Of a DNA stretch of 53,895 nt, positions 32,956-40,879 are shown one piece after another. The DNA comes from Streptomyces longispororuber. Lineage in GTDB: Bacteria; Actinomycetota; Actinomycetes; Streptomycetales; Streptomycetaceae. Made by a program: the position numbers and the translations under genes. The stretch covers positions 1 to 53,895 of the forward strand of contig NZ_BNBT01000050.1 in NCBI RefSeq assembly GCF_014656095.1, written 5' to 3'. Under the pieces are notes generated by a model, which was not told the origin of the DNA, ran no database searches, and saw nothing but the letters and a program-made list of their open reading frames with translations. The number at the start of each line of letters is the position of its first letter. Position 1 is the stretch's first letter.

Positions 32956-33558
32956 GTGTTCGACGTCGCCGTCTTCGGCTCCCTCTTCCTCACCCTCTTC
33001 GTCATCATGGATCCCCCGGGGATCACGCCGATCTTCCTCGCGCTGACCGCGGGCCGCCCCGTCAAGGTGCAGAAGAAGATGGCCTTCCAGGCCGTCTGCG
33101 TCGCCTTCGGCGTCATCGCCGTCTTCGGCGTCGTCGGGCAGCAGATCCTCGACTACCTGCACGTCTCGACGCAGGCCCTGATGATCGCGGGCGGGCTGCT
33201 GCTGCTCCTGGTCGCGCTCGACCTGCTCACCGGCAAGACCGACGAGCCGCAGCAGACCAAGGACGTGAACGTCGCGCTCGTGCCGCTCGGCATGCCGCTG
33301 CTCGCCGGGCCCGGCGCCATCGTGCAGGTCATCCTGGCGGTCCAGCACGCCAGCGGCATGGAGCAGGTCTCCGTCTGGGCGGCGATCCTCGCCATCCACG
33401 TCGTGCTGTTCCTGGCGATGCGCTTCTCGCTGCTGATCATCCGGGTCATCAAGGACGGCGGCGTGGTCCTGGTGACGCGCCTCGCGGGCATGATGCTGTC
33501 GGCCATCGCCGTGCAGCAGATCATCAACGGCGTCACCCAGGTCATCCGCGGCGGCTGA
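32956..33558 (+). CDS. MarC-family integral membrane protein
   Basis: This 200-residue protein has six predicted helices and the MarC signature FVIMDPPGITPIFLALTAG, then VALVPLGMPLLAGPGAIVQV and a final SAIAVQQIINGV segment. Despite the name, MarC proteins have no proven antibiotic-resistance role; the transport function is unknown. GTG 32956 has AAGG 10 nt upstream. It is followed by a strong hairpin shared with the convergent small gene. Confidence 0.93.
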   Translation: MFDVAVFGSLFLTLFVIMDPPGITPIFLALTAGRPVKVQKKMAFQAVCVAFGVIAVFGVVGQQILDYLHVSTQALMIAGGLLLLLVALDLLTGKTDEPQQTKDVNVALVPLGMPLLAGPGAIVQVILAVQHASGMEQVSVWAAILAIHVVLFLAMRFSLLIIRVIKDGGVVLVTRLAGMMLSAIAVQQIINGVTQVIRGG

Positions 33559-33590
33559 CGCCCGCCGCGCGGACCCGGCGCGCACACCAA

Positions 33591-33638
33591 CAGAGCCCTG
33601 TACGACATCGGCGGAATCCGGTGTCGTACAGGGCTCTG
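33591..33638. terminator. Bidirectional terminator between marC-like and the 50-residue protein gene
   Basis: Arms 33591-33611 and 33618-33638 pair over 21 bp with one wobble, loop of 6. It lies between convergent stop codons. Confidence 0.85.
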
Positions 33639-33663
33639 GAGCGTGAGGGGACGTGCGCGGGCG

Positions 33664-33816
33664 TTACGAGGCCGTGGTGTCGGCCGGGCGGATGTAGAGG
33701 CGCTGGCCGGTGGCGGCCGCCTGCTGCACGATCCGGTTGACGGAGGCGGCGTCCACGACGGTGGAGTCCACGGCGGTGCCGTCGACGTCGTCGAGTCGCA
33801 TGATCTCGAAGCGCAT
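33664..33816 (-). CDS. Small conserved 50-residue protein
   Basis: This ORF encodes 50 residues, starting MRFEIMRLDDVDGTAVDSTV and ending RLYIRPADTTAS, with a TAA stop. Support for coding comes from GAAGGGAG 5-9 nt before ATG 33816, coding-like codon use, a dedicated AT-rich upstream region and a terminator after the stop. I believe near-identical peptides exist across Streptomyces, but this is from memory. It is soluble, slightly acidic, with no Cys. The alternation of hydrophobic residues in DSTVVDAASVNRIVQQAAA suggests one helix and short strands. Function unknown. Confidence 0.8.
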   Translation of the reverse strand: MRFEIMRLDDVDGTAVDSTVVDAASVNRIVQQAAATGQRLYIRPADTTAS

Positions 33817-33834
33817 GGGCTTCTCCCTTCGTCC

Positions 33835-34030
33835 GGTGATCCTCCTGGAGGAGAACTGTTTGCTACGTACGGGTGTAACGAGTTGCCTCGGTTAAACATT
33901 CCCTACGCTAAGGAAATTTTTTGGGAGGCTAAGGAGTGTCCGTGGGTATCACCGTAGCGCGGCTGGTTGTGTTCGCTGAGTAACGGCCACCGGTTGTGCC
34001 CCCTGTGTGACGGACGCGACAATGCGTTCC
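33835..34030. promoter_or_regulatory. AT-rich divergent promoter region
   Basis: This is the most AT-rich stretch in the window (AAGGAAATTTTTTGGGAGG near 33910). It serves the small protein gene leftward and the NYN gene rightward. An imperfect dyad, TTCCCTACGCTAAGGAA, lies at 33898-33914. AAGGAG (33931) followed by GTG 33942 opens a 13-codon frame ending at TAA 33983, possibly a leader. GACAAT (34018-34023) lies 9 bp before the NYN ATG, suggesting a leaderless mRNA. Confidence 0.4.
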
Positions 34031-34032
34031 GT

Positions 34033-34947
34033 ATGGACACGGACGAGACCCTCCACAAGACCGGCGAGGTCACGGCCCTGCTGGAGCGCACCAACGGCCT
34101 CCTCGAGCGCATGCTCGCCGAGGTGGCGAAGACCCCGTCCACTCACGCGATCTTCGTCGACGCCGGGTACCTGTACGCCGCAGCGGGCCGGCTCGCGGTG
34201 GGCACCGAGGACCGGCGCGCCTTCGAGCTGGACGCCGAGGGCCTCATCGAGGCGCTCATCGACCGGGCACGCACGATCTTCGCCGACAGCAGGCTGCTGC
34301 GCGTGTACTGGTACGACGGCGCGCGGCGCCGCATCCACACCATCGAGCAGCAGTCCATCGCCGAGCTCCCCGACGTCAAGGTGCGGCTCGGCAACCTCAA
34401 CGCCAACAACCAGCAGAAGGGCGTCGACTCCCTCATCCGCACCGACCTGGAGTCCCTCGCCCGGCACCGCGCCATCAGCGACGCGGCCCTCATCGGCGGC
34501 GACGAGGATCTGGTGTCGGCGGTCGAGGCGGCGCAGGGGTACGGCGCGCGGGTGCACCTGTGGGGCATCGAGGCACCCGAGGGGCGCAACCAGGCCGAGC
34601 CGCTGCTGTGGGAGGTCGACAGCCAGCGCACCTTCGACGCCGACTTCTTCAAGCCGTACATCACCCGCCGTCCCGCCGTGCCCTACGAGGCTCTGTCGGC
34701 GGCCCCGCGGCCCTCGCGGGACGACGTACGGTTCGTCGGCGCCCAGATCTCCGCCAAGTGGCTGTCGGCGCGCGGCCGCGAGGCCCTGGTGGGCCTGCTG
34801 CCCGGCCACCCCTACCTGCCCGGCTCGGTCGACCAGGAGCTCCTCGTCGAGGCCGAGCGGCTGCTCGACTACTCCCTGCGGGGCCAGTCCGACCTGCGGC
34901 GGGTGCTGCGGGACGGCTTCTGGGAGCACCTCCAGAAGTGTTACTGA
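34033..34947 (+). CDS. NYN-domain (PIN-like) ribonuclease family protein
   Basis: This 304-residue protein has a NYN/LabA-like nuclease domain: AIFVDAGYLYAAAGR, LRVYWYDGARRRIH, VRLGNLNANNQQKGVDSLIR and DAALIGGDEDLVSAVEAA, whose Asp residues form the metal site. A C-terminal helical region (KWLSARGREALVGLLPGHPY, VDQELLVEAERLLDYSL) may bind RNA or partners. RNA cleavage is inferred from the fold. ATG 34033 has no ribosome binding site and is close to a -10-like box, so leaderless translation is likely. Confidence 0.9.
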   Translation: MDTDETLHKTGEVTALLERTNGLLERMLAEVAKTPSTHAIFVDAGYLYAAAGRLAVGTEDRRAFELDAEGLIEALIDRARTIFADSRLLRVYWYDGARRRIHTIEQQSIAELPDVKVRLGNLNANNQQKGVDSLIRTDLESLARHRAISDAALIGGDEDLVSAVEAAQGYGARVHLWGIEAPEGRNQAEPLLWEVDSQRTFDADFFKPYITRRPAVPYEALSAAPRPSRDDVRFVGAQISAKWLSARGREALVGLLPGHPYLPGSVDQELLVEAERLLDYSLRGQSDLRRVLRDGFWEHLQKCY

Positions 34948-34972
34948 GGCGCCGCCGGGCGCCCGCCGCGGC

Positions 34973-35854
34973 TCACCGCCGCGTACGGTCCCAGAAGGCG
35001 ACGAGCGCGGTCGCGGTCGCCTCGGGGCGGTCGGTGTTGGGGGAGTGCTCGGCGCCGGTGACGACGGTGCGGTGCGCGCCGAGCCGCCGGGCCATGTCGT
35101 CCAGGAGCGGCACCGGCCAGGTGTCGTCGCGCTCGCCGGACACCACGTGCCGGGGGATGTCCACGGCCGCCAGCTCGTCCACGCGGTCCGGCTCGACGCA
35201 GAGCTGCCTGCCGGTGACGATGAGCTGCACGGGGTTGTTGCGCAGCCAGCGGGCCCGCAGCGCGCCGTCGGTACCGTCGGCACCGTCGGCACCAGCCATG
35301 TCCGCGTCCTCCGGCGGCTGCACCGCGCGCATCATCTCCCAGACGGCGGCCATCGAGTGCGCCGCGAGCGCGTCCGTGAGCAGGGTGGCGCGGGTGCGCT
35401 GGGCGGGGGCGACGCGGCCGGGGCCCGACGACATCAGCGTGAGCGAGGCGAAGGTGCCCGCGGGCGCGAGCAGGACGGCGGTGCGGGAGACCAGGCCGCC
35501 GAGGGAGTGGCCGAGCAGGTGCAGCGGGGTGCCGGGCGGATCGCCCAGGGCGGCGGCCTGGGCCAGGACGTCACGCCCCAGCTCCTCCATGGCGTACGCG
35601 GCCGGGTCGTCGGGCCCCTCCGACTCGTACTGGCCCCGCCCGTCCACGGCGACCGCGCGGTAGCCCGCCGCGGCCAGGAGCGGGAGCAGCACGATGAAGT
35701 CCTCCTTGCTGCCGGTGAACCCGGGAAGGAGGAGCGCGGTGCCCTTGAGCTGGCCGGCGGGCGCGGCGTCCAGGGTCGCGAAGGTGCCGCGCGAGGTCAC
35801 CAGCGGGCGGGCGACGACACCGGGCGGGGGCGTGAAGGTGGGCGGCCGACTCAT
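34973..35854 (-). CDS. Alpha/beta-fold hydrolase
   Basis: This 293-residue hydrolase has LLLPGFTGSKEDF (oxyanion loop), VDGRGQYESEGP, nucleophile elbow LLGHSLGGLV, VSGERDDTWPV (Asp) and GAEHSPNTDRPE (His). The substrate is unknown; esterase, haloperoxidase-like or epoxide hydrolase activity are options. A short coding repeat (GADGADGTDGA) lies in the cap near residue 190. ATG 35854 has a weak ribosome binding site. Confidence 0.9.
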   Translation of the reverse strand: MSRPPTFTPPPGVVARPLVTSRGTFATLDAAPAGQLKGTALLLPGFTGSKEDFIVLLPLLAAAGYRAVAVDGRGQYESEGPDDPAAYAMEELGRDVLAQAAALGDPPGTPLHLLGHSLGGLVSRTAVLLAPAGTFASLTLMSSGPGRVAPAQRTRATLLTDALAAHSMAAVWEMMRAVQPPEDADMAGADGADGTDGALRARWLRNNPVQLIVTGRQLCVEPDRVDELAAVDIPRHVVSGERDDTWPVPLLDDMARRLGAHRTVVTGAEHSPNTDRPEATATALVAFWDRTRR

Positions 35855-36010
35855 ACGCCGTACGGTAACGCGTACGCGCCCCTGCGCTGCTGCCCTGCGG
35901 CGCCACACCTGGCCTGGGCCCTCGCGAAACGGTCGCGCGGCACCTAGGTGCTGTCCCAGCCCCCGCCGCGCCACCGGCGGGGAAGGCGGGCACTCAGCCG
36001 CAGCGCTGGG

Positions 36011-36162
36011 CGTCGGGGCCGGGCGGGCATAGCCGGGGTGGAACGGGTGGGTGGGTGGGAAACACCGCCGCGGTAGCGGCGGAAAGCCGGACGCCCGGCT
36101 GCGGCGCAGTGCGTCGGGGCCGGGCGTCCAAAGCCGGGGTGGAACGGGTGGGCGGGTGGGAG
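36011..36162. repeat. Duplicated element with G-quadruplex motifs
   Basis: Two copies (36011-36061 and 36112-36162) of CGTCGGGGCCGGGCG...GCCGGGGTGGAACGGGTGGG occur between the hydrolase and helicase genes. Each contains four GGG runs with single-base loops: GGGTGGGTGGGTGGG (36045-36059) and GGGTGGGCGGGTGGG (36146-36160). Related C-strand copies lie at 38968 and 39048. Confidence 0.8.
36065..36129 (-). terminator. Hairpins after the helicase gene
   Basis: CCGCCGC-GGTA-GCGGCGG (36065-36082) and GGACGCCCGGC (36089-36099) with GCCGGGCGTCC (36119-36129) are perfect stems 50-115 bp beyond the helicase stop and are probable terminators. Confidence 0.6.
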
Positions 36163-36178
36163 AGAGCCCCGGAGGGGC

Positions 36179-37891
36179 TTACTGCTCCGCGGCCTCGGAG
36201 GCCTTGCCGCCCCGCGTACGCCGCCGCCGCCGAGGCGCCGCCGCAGCGGGCTCGGCGGGCGCGGAGGCCGGGGCCTCCGCGACAGCGGCCGTACCCTCCG
36301 CGGCACCGGCGACCGGAGCCCCGGCCCGCGTCCGGCGGCGCCTGCGCTCGCCCCGGGCGGCGGCCCGCTCGGCCTCGGTCTCCTCGGCGGCGGCAGCGCC
36401 AGAGCGCCCGCGACCGCGCGAGCGGCCCTTCGCGCCCCGGGCACCGGGCTCGCCCAGGTCCTCCAGCTCCTCCGCGTCGAGCCCCGCCCGGGTCCGCTCG
36501 GTGCGCGGCAGCACACCCTTCGTACCGGCGGGGATGCCGAGGTCGGCGAAGAGGTGCTCGGACGTGGAGTACGTCTCGACGGGGTCGCCGAAGTCCAGGT
36601 CGAGCGCCTTGTTGATGAGCTGCCAGCGCGGGATGTCGTCCCAGTCGACCAGCGTGATCGCCGTACCGGAGGCACCCGCGCGGCCGGTGCGGCCGATGCG
36701 GTGCAGGTACGTCTTCTCGTCCTCGGGCGTCTGGTAGTTGATCACGTGCGTGACGCCGCCGACGTCGATGCCGCGCGCGGCGACGTCGGTGCACACGAGC
36801 ACGTCGACCTTGCCGTTGCGGAAGGCCCGCAGGGCCTGCTCGCGGGCGCCCTGGCCGAGGTCGCCGTGGACCGCGCCGGAGGCGAAGCCGCGCCGCTCGA
36901 GCTGCTCGGCGATGTCGGCGGCCGTGCGCTTGGTACGGCAGAAGATCATCGCCAGGCCGCGGCCCTCCGCCTGGAGGATGCGGGCGACCATCTCCGGCTT
37001 GTCCATGGAGTGCGCGCGGTAGACGAACTGCGCGGTGTTCGCCACGGTCTGGCCCTCGTCGTCCGGCGCGGTGGCGCGGATGTGCGTGGGCTGCGACATG
37101 TACCGCCGGGCCAGGCCGATGACGGCGCCCGGCATGGTCGCGGAGAACAGCATGGTCTGCCGCTTCACCGGCAGCATGTTGATGATCTTCTCGACGTCGG
37201 GCAGGAAGCCCAGGTCGAGCATCTCGTCGGCCTCGTCGAGGACCAGGCACTTGACGTGCTTCAGGTCGAGCTTGCGCTGCCCGGCGAGGTCGAGCAGCCG
37301 GCCCGGGGTGCCGACGACCACGTCGACGCCCTTCTTCAGGGCCTCGACCTGCGGCTCGTACGCCCGGCCGCCGTATATGGCGAGGACGCGGACGTTGCGC
37401 GCCTTGCCGGCGGTCAGCAGGTCGTTGGTGACCTGCGTGCACAGCTCGCGGGTGGGGACGACGACGAGCGCCTGCGGGGCCTGGGTGAGGTCGTCGGGGG
37501 TCCCGCGGCCCGCCTCGACGTCGGCGGGGACGACGACGCGCTCGAGGAGCGGAAGACCGAAGCCCAGCGTCTTGCCGGTGCCGGTCTTGGCCTGGCCGAT
37601 GACGTCGGTGCCCGAGAGGGCGACGGGGAGCGTCATCTCCTGGATGGGGAAGGGGTTCACGATGCCGACGGCCTCGAGGGCCTCGGCTGTCTCGGGGAGG
37701 ATCCCGAGATCCCGGAAAGTCGTAGTCAGGGCTATGGCCTCTTCTGTGAGCCGCGGCGCGAGGCGAACGCTGGGGGTCGTGACCGTGCCGGGGACTGCCG
37801 GCCGCCTGTTGGATCGAGCCGGGCGAACCGGGTGGCACGGGACCACTGCCGACGCTCGAGCGCTCACACCGCTGAGGGGGTCCCTCCGCAT
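36179..37891 (-). CDS. DEAD-box ATP-dependent RNA helicase
   Basis: This helicase of up to 570 residues has all DEAD-box motifs: a Q motif (FPIQEMTLPVAL), AKTGTGKT, PTRELCTQV, GTPGRLL, DEAD, SAT, VCTDVAARGIDV and HRIGRTGRAG. A basic C-terminal tail with repeated Arg clusters (GRSRGRGRSG, RRRRRTRAG) probably binds RNA. It should unwind rRNA or mRNA duplexes, perhaps in cold or stress response. The open frame begins at ATG 37891, but homology begins near TTTFRDLGILPETAE. At that place only ATA (37735) or CTG (37729) occur, preceded by AGAAGAGG, so the N-terminal 52 residues may be untranslated. Confidence 0.93.
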   Translation of the reverse strand: MRRDPLSGVSARASAVVPCHPVRPARSNRRPAVPGTVTTPSVRLAPRLTEEAIALTTTFRDLGILPETAEALEAVGIVNPFPIQEMTLPVALSGTDVIGQAKTGTGKTLGFGLPLLERVVVPADVEAGRGTPDDLTQAPQALVVVPTRELCTQVTNDLLTAGKARNVRVLAIYGGRAYEPQVEALKKGVDVVVGTPGRLLDLAGQRKLDLKHVKCLVLDEADEMLDLGFLPDVEKIINMLPVKRQTMLFSATMPGAVIGLARRYMSQPTHIRATAPDDEGQTVANTAQFVYRAHSMDKPEMVARILQAEGRGLAMIFCRTKRTAADIAEQLERRGFASGAVHGDLGQGAREQALRAFRNGKVDVLVCTDVAARGIDVGGVTHVINYQTPEDEKTYLHRIGRTGRAGASGTAITLVDWDDIPRWQLINKALDLDFGDPVETYSTSEHLFADLGIPAGTKGVLPRTERTRAGLDAEELEDLGEPGARGAKGRSRGRGRSGAAAAEETEAERAAARGERRRRRTRAGAPVAGAAEGTAAVAEAPASAPAEPAAAAPRRRRRTRGGKASEAAEQ

Positions 37892-38171
37892 GCCGCGCGC
37901 TCGGTGCGCCCGGCCCTGGAGGGCTGTCTGGTCGGAGCCGATCGGGCCACCGACCGGGCATCCTCATTCATGCGGCCCGTCGACATACTCGGCGGGCGCA
38001 TTACCACTGTACCCCGGAATCCCGCAGGCGTGTCCGGCGATTTGCGTCACTCGTCCCGCGCCCCCGCGCGCGGGGCCGGTCCGCGTCCGCCGTAGCGGGC
38101 GGTACGTCGATGGCGTCACAGTGGCTGACCAGGGCCTTCCGCCACCGGGCAGGCGGGCTATTGTGCGCTTC

Positions 38172-38936
38172 ATGGAGACGCCTGACAACGCCGCTCAGCC
38201 CGCGAACGACGCAGCCGACGCCGAGGCCGCCGAGGCCCCCACCGGGGTGGCCGCCCAGGACTGGGCGAAAGCTTCCGCCGACCCGCAGTACCGCGCCGCG
38301 GTCGTGGACCTGCTCGGCGCGCTCGCCTACGGGGAACTCGCGGCGTTCGAGCGGCTCGCGGAGGACGCCAAGCTGGCACCGACGCTCGCCGACAAGGCCG
38401 AGCTGGCGAAGATGGCCTCCGCCGAGTTCCACCACTTCGAGCAGCTCAGGGACCGGCTCGCGGCGATCGGCGTGGAGCCTACCGAGGCCATGGAGCCCTT
38501 CGTCGCCGCGCTCGACGGCTTCCACCGGCAGACCGCGCCGTCCGACTGGCTGGAGGGCCTGGTCAAGGCCTACGTCGGCGACTCCATCGCCAGTGACTTC
38601 TACCGGGAGGTCGCGGTCCGGCTCGACGCCGATACGCGCGGGCTCGTCCTCGGCGTCCTGGACGACACCGGCCACGCGAGCTTCGCGGTGGAGAAGGTGC
38701 GCGCCGCGATCGAGGCGGACCCGCGCGTGGGCGGGCGGCTCGCGCTGTGGGCGCGGCGGCTGATGGGGGAGGCCCTGTCGCAGTCCCAGCGGGTGGTGGC
38801 CGACCGGGACGCGCTGTCGACCATGCTGGTCGGCGGGGTCGCGGACGGGTTCGACCTCGCGGAGGTCGGGCGGATGTTCTCGCGGATCACGGAGGCGCAC
38901 ACTAAGCGGATGGCTGCGCTGGGGCTCGCGGCGTAG
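38172..38936 (+). CDS. Ferritin-like fold protein (MiaE-like)
   Basis: This 254-residue four-helix-bundle protein has the di-iron style motifs LAYGELAAFERLAED, MASAEFHHFEQLRDRL, YVGDSIASDFYREVA and DDTGHASFAVEKVRAA, giving Glu/His ligands of the tRNA-hydroxylase/ferritin-like family. A 30-residue Ala-rich acidic N-terminus precedes them. An oxidase or hydroxylase role is inferred; the MiaE reaction itself is not proven here. ATG 38172 lacks a ribosome binding site. The downstream region carries G/C-tract repeats. Confidence 0.85.
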   Translation: METPDNAAQPANDAADAEAAEAPTGVAAQDWAKASADPQYRAAVVDLLGALAYGELAAFERLAEDAKLAPTLADKAELAKMASAEFHHFEQLRDRLAAIGVEPTEAMEPFVAALDGFHRQTAPSDWLEGLVKAYVGDSIASDFYREVAVRLDADTRGLVLGVLDDTGHASFAVEKVRAAIEADPRVGGRLALWARRLMGEALSQSQRVVADRDALSTMLVGGVADGFDLAEVGRMFSRITEAHTKRMAALGLAA

Positions 38937-38967
38937 CTGGCCTCTGGCCTTGGGCGGGGTTTTCCTT

Positions 38968-39062
38968 CCCGCCCGCCCACCCGTGGCTCCCTGCTTCGAC
39001 CTGCGGCCCGGGCGCGTAGCGCTTTCCCGCCGTTGTGCGTTCCTTTTCCCACCCGCCCACCC
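38968..39062. repeat. C-rich strand copies of the G-quadruplex element
   Basis: CCCGCCCGCCCACCC (38968-38982) and CCCACCCGCCCACCC (39048-39062) are the reverse-strand form of the motif at 36045 and 36146. They follow the ferritin-like gene and precede the end of the small membrane protein gene. Confidence 0.8.
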
Positions 39063-39090
39063 GTGCGGGCCTCGCCTTGCGCGTGCGGAC

Positions 39091-39360
39091 CTACGCCGGG
39101 GCCTGGTGGCGGCGTAGGCGGGGGTCGGGGCGGAGGAGGAGGGAGAGGAGCGCGGTCGAGACGGCCAGGGCGCCCAGGAGCGTCATGGGCGCCCGGCCCG
39201 AGCCGAGCGCCATGTGCGTGATGAACGCGCCGACCAAGGCCCCGCCCACCCCGGTCCCCAGAACCAGGGCGCGGGCCGGCAGGCGGTGGGCGAGGCGGTG
39301 GACCGTGGCCCAGGCGAGGGCCAGGCCGAGGAGTGCGGAGCCGAGTGCTTCCAGGATCAC
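39091..39360 (-). CDS. Small integral membrane protein
   Basis: This 89-residue protein has three predicted helices (ALGSALLGLALAWATVHRLA, LVLGTGVGGALVGAFITHMA, TLLGALAVSTALLSLLL) and a basic C-terminus. GTG 39360 has GAGGGAGGG at 9-11 nt, and codon use is coding-like, so it is a real short gene. No domain is recognised. A GGTGC microsatellite starts 43 bp upstream. Confidence 0.78.
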   Translation of the reverse strand: MILEALGSALLGLALAWATVHRLAHRLPARALVLGTGVGGALVGAFITHMALGSGRAPMTLLGALAVSTALLSLLLRPDPRLRRHQAPA

Positions 39361-39402
39361 GGTGTGTTCCCTCCCTCATGGCCGGGTGCGGATCGTGCGG
39401 CC

Positions 39403-39437
39403 GGTGCGGTGCGGTGCGGTGCGGTGCGGTGCGGTGC
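39403..39437. repeat. GGTGC pentanucleotide microsatellite, seven units
   Basis: Seven perfect GGTGC units (39403-39437) are followed by several GGATCGTG-type repeats to about 39500, all in the 5' region of the minus-strand membrane protein gene. Confidence 0.9.
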
Positions 39438-39630
39438 ACTGCGGGGCCGTGCGGATCGTGTGGCCGGTGTGGATCGTGTGATCCGTGTGTGGATCGTGGG
39501 GGCTGAATCGTGGGGCAAATCGGTCCTAGCCGGTCTACCCCCGGCGTTCGGAACGCAACCCTCCACCCCCATTCATGTCCGGTTCGCACCGATGGTCCCC
39601 GTACGCCGGATGAACAGGGAGTGAACACAC

Positions 39631-39667
39631 GAGAACGGCCCGGTGGGTCACCCACCGGGCCGTTCTC
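39631..39667 (-). terminator. Terminator of the DUF3107 gene
   Basis: GAGAACGGCCCGGTGGG (39631-39647) and its exact complement (39651-39667) form a 17-bp stem with a three-base loop, 34 bp beyond the stop. Confidence 0.85.
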
Positions 39668-39700
39668 CGCGCGCCCTGCCGGCGCGCCTGGCTGTGCGTC

Positions 39701-39928
39701 CTACAGCGCGCCGAAACCCACCTTGCGCGGGGTCGGCTGGCCGATCTCCACGTACGCGAGGTGGTCGGCGGGGACCAGGACCTTGCGGCCGTTGTCGTCC
39801 ACCAGGGTCAGCAGCCGGGCCTTGCCCGCCAGGGCGTCGGCCACCGCGCTCTCGACCTCCTCGACGCTCTGACCGCTCTCCAGAACGATCTCGCGCGGCG
39901 CGTGCTGCACGCCGATCTTGACCTCCAC
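39701..39928 (-). CDS. DUF3107 protein
   Basis: This 75-residue protein (MEVKIGVQHAPREIVLESGQ start, then VEEVESAVADALAG and VDDNGRKVLVPADHLAYVEI) covers the whole DUF3107 family, a small ATP-binding-like actinobacterial protein of unknown role. GTG 39928 follows GGAGGGA. It lies next to a TetR gene on the same strand, which is a usual actinobacterial pairing. Confidence 0.92.
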   Translation of the reverse strand: MEVKIGVQHAPREIVLESGQSVEEVESAVADALAGKARLLTLVDDNGRKVLVPADHLAYVEIGQPTPRKVGFGAL

Positions 39929-40071
39929 GCTTTGTCCCTCCGCCGGTCAGTGATGTGCGCGGCCGCCCGCGCCGTACCAGCACAGATTAGCCCGGTGAGG
40001 GGACGCGGACGGCTCCGGCCGCGCACGCCAGGAGCGAACACGCGGCGGGAGCGGACCGGCGCCCGCCGGCC

Positions 40072-40713
40072 TCAGTGGCCCTCGGCCCCGTGCAGCGGGA
40101 ACCCCGCGATGCCGCGCCAGGCGAGCGACGTGAGGAGCTGCACGGCCTTCTCGCGCGGCACGCCGCCGTCGCTGTGCAGCCAGGAGCGCGCCACCACCTG
40201 GGCGAGGCCGCCGAGCCCGGAGGCCAGCAGCATCGCCTCGGCCGTGGGCAGGCCGGTGTCCTCCGCGATGACCTCGCAGATCGCCTCCGCGCACTGGAGC
40301 GTGACCCGGTCCACGCGCTCGCGGACCGCCGGCTCGTTGGTCAGGTCCGACTCGAAGACGAGCCGGAACGCGCCGCCGTCGTCCTCCACGTACCCGAAGT
40401 AGGCGTCCATCGTCGCCGCGACGCGCTGCTTGTTGTCCGTCGTCGACGCCAGGGCCGCGCGCACCGCCTGCAGCAGGTTGTCGCAGTGCTGGTCGAGCAG
40501 GGCCAGGTACAGGTCGAGCTTGCCCGGGAAGTGCTGGTAGAGCACCGGCTTGCTGACGCCCGCCCGCTCGGCGATGTCGTCCATCGCGGCAGCGTGGTAC
40601 CCCTGCGCGACGAAGACCTCCTGGGCCGCGCCGAGGAGTTGGTTGCGTCGGGCACGGCGCGGCAGGCGAGTGCCCCGCGGGCGTGCCGCCTCTGTCTGCT
40701 CGATGGCTGTCAC
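40072..40713 (-). CDS. TetR-family transcriptional regulator
   Basis: This 213-residue repressor-type regulator has an N-terminal helix-turn-helix (MDDIAERAGVSKPVLYQHFP, residues 50-70) and an all-helical ligand/dimer domain. GTG 40713 (VTAIEQTEAARPRGTRLPRR) is preferred because homology starts there and GGGAGG precedes it; ATG 40761 would add 16 residues. Its target is unknown; adjacent candidates are its own promoter and the helicase/ferritin region. Confidence 0.92.
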   Translation of the reverse strand: MTAIEQTEAARPRGTRLPRRARRNQLLGAAQEVFVAQGYHAAAMDDIAERAGVSKPVLYQHFPGKLDLYLALLDQHCDNLLQAVRAALASTTDNKQRVAATMDAYFGYVEDDGGAFRLVFESDLTNEPAVRERVDRVTLQCAEAICEVIAEDTGLPTAEAMLLASGLGGLAQVVARSWLHSDGGVPREKAVQLLTSLAWRGIAGFPLHGAEGH

Positions 40714-40879
40714 GCCGCCTCCCAGAATCGTCCTTAGTCGCGGTGTGCGCCGCGCCGCCATCGTACTTTTCGGTAACTGTGATGTGCGCGGTGCGAGCGC
40801 AGAATTTCACGGACTGGATGCCCGCGGAAGCGGTGCGTAGCAGGGCGAACACGGGCAGCTCCGCGGACGTGCGCCCCGC

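Noticed and set aside
33942..33983. 13-codon ORF as a real gene
   Set aside because: It has a good Shine-Dalgarno but is too short to judge from sequence; kept only as part of a regulatory-region finding.
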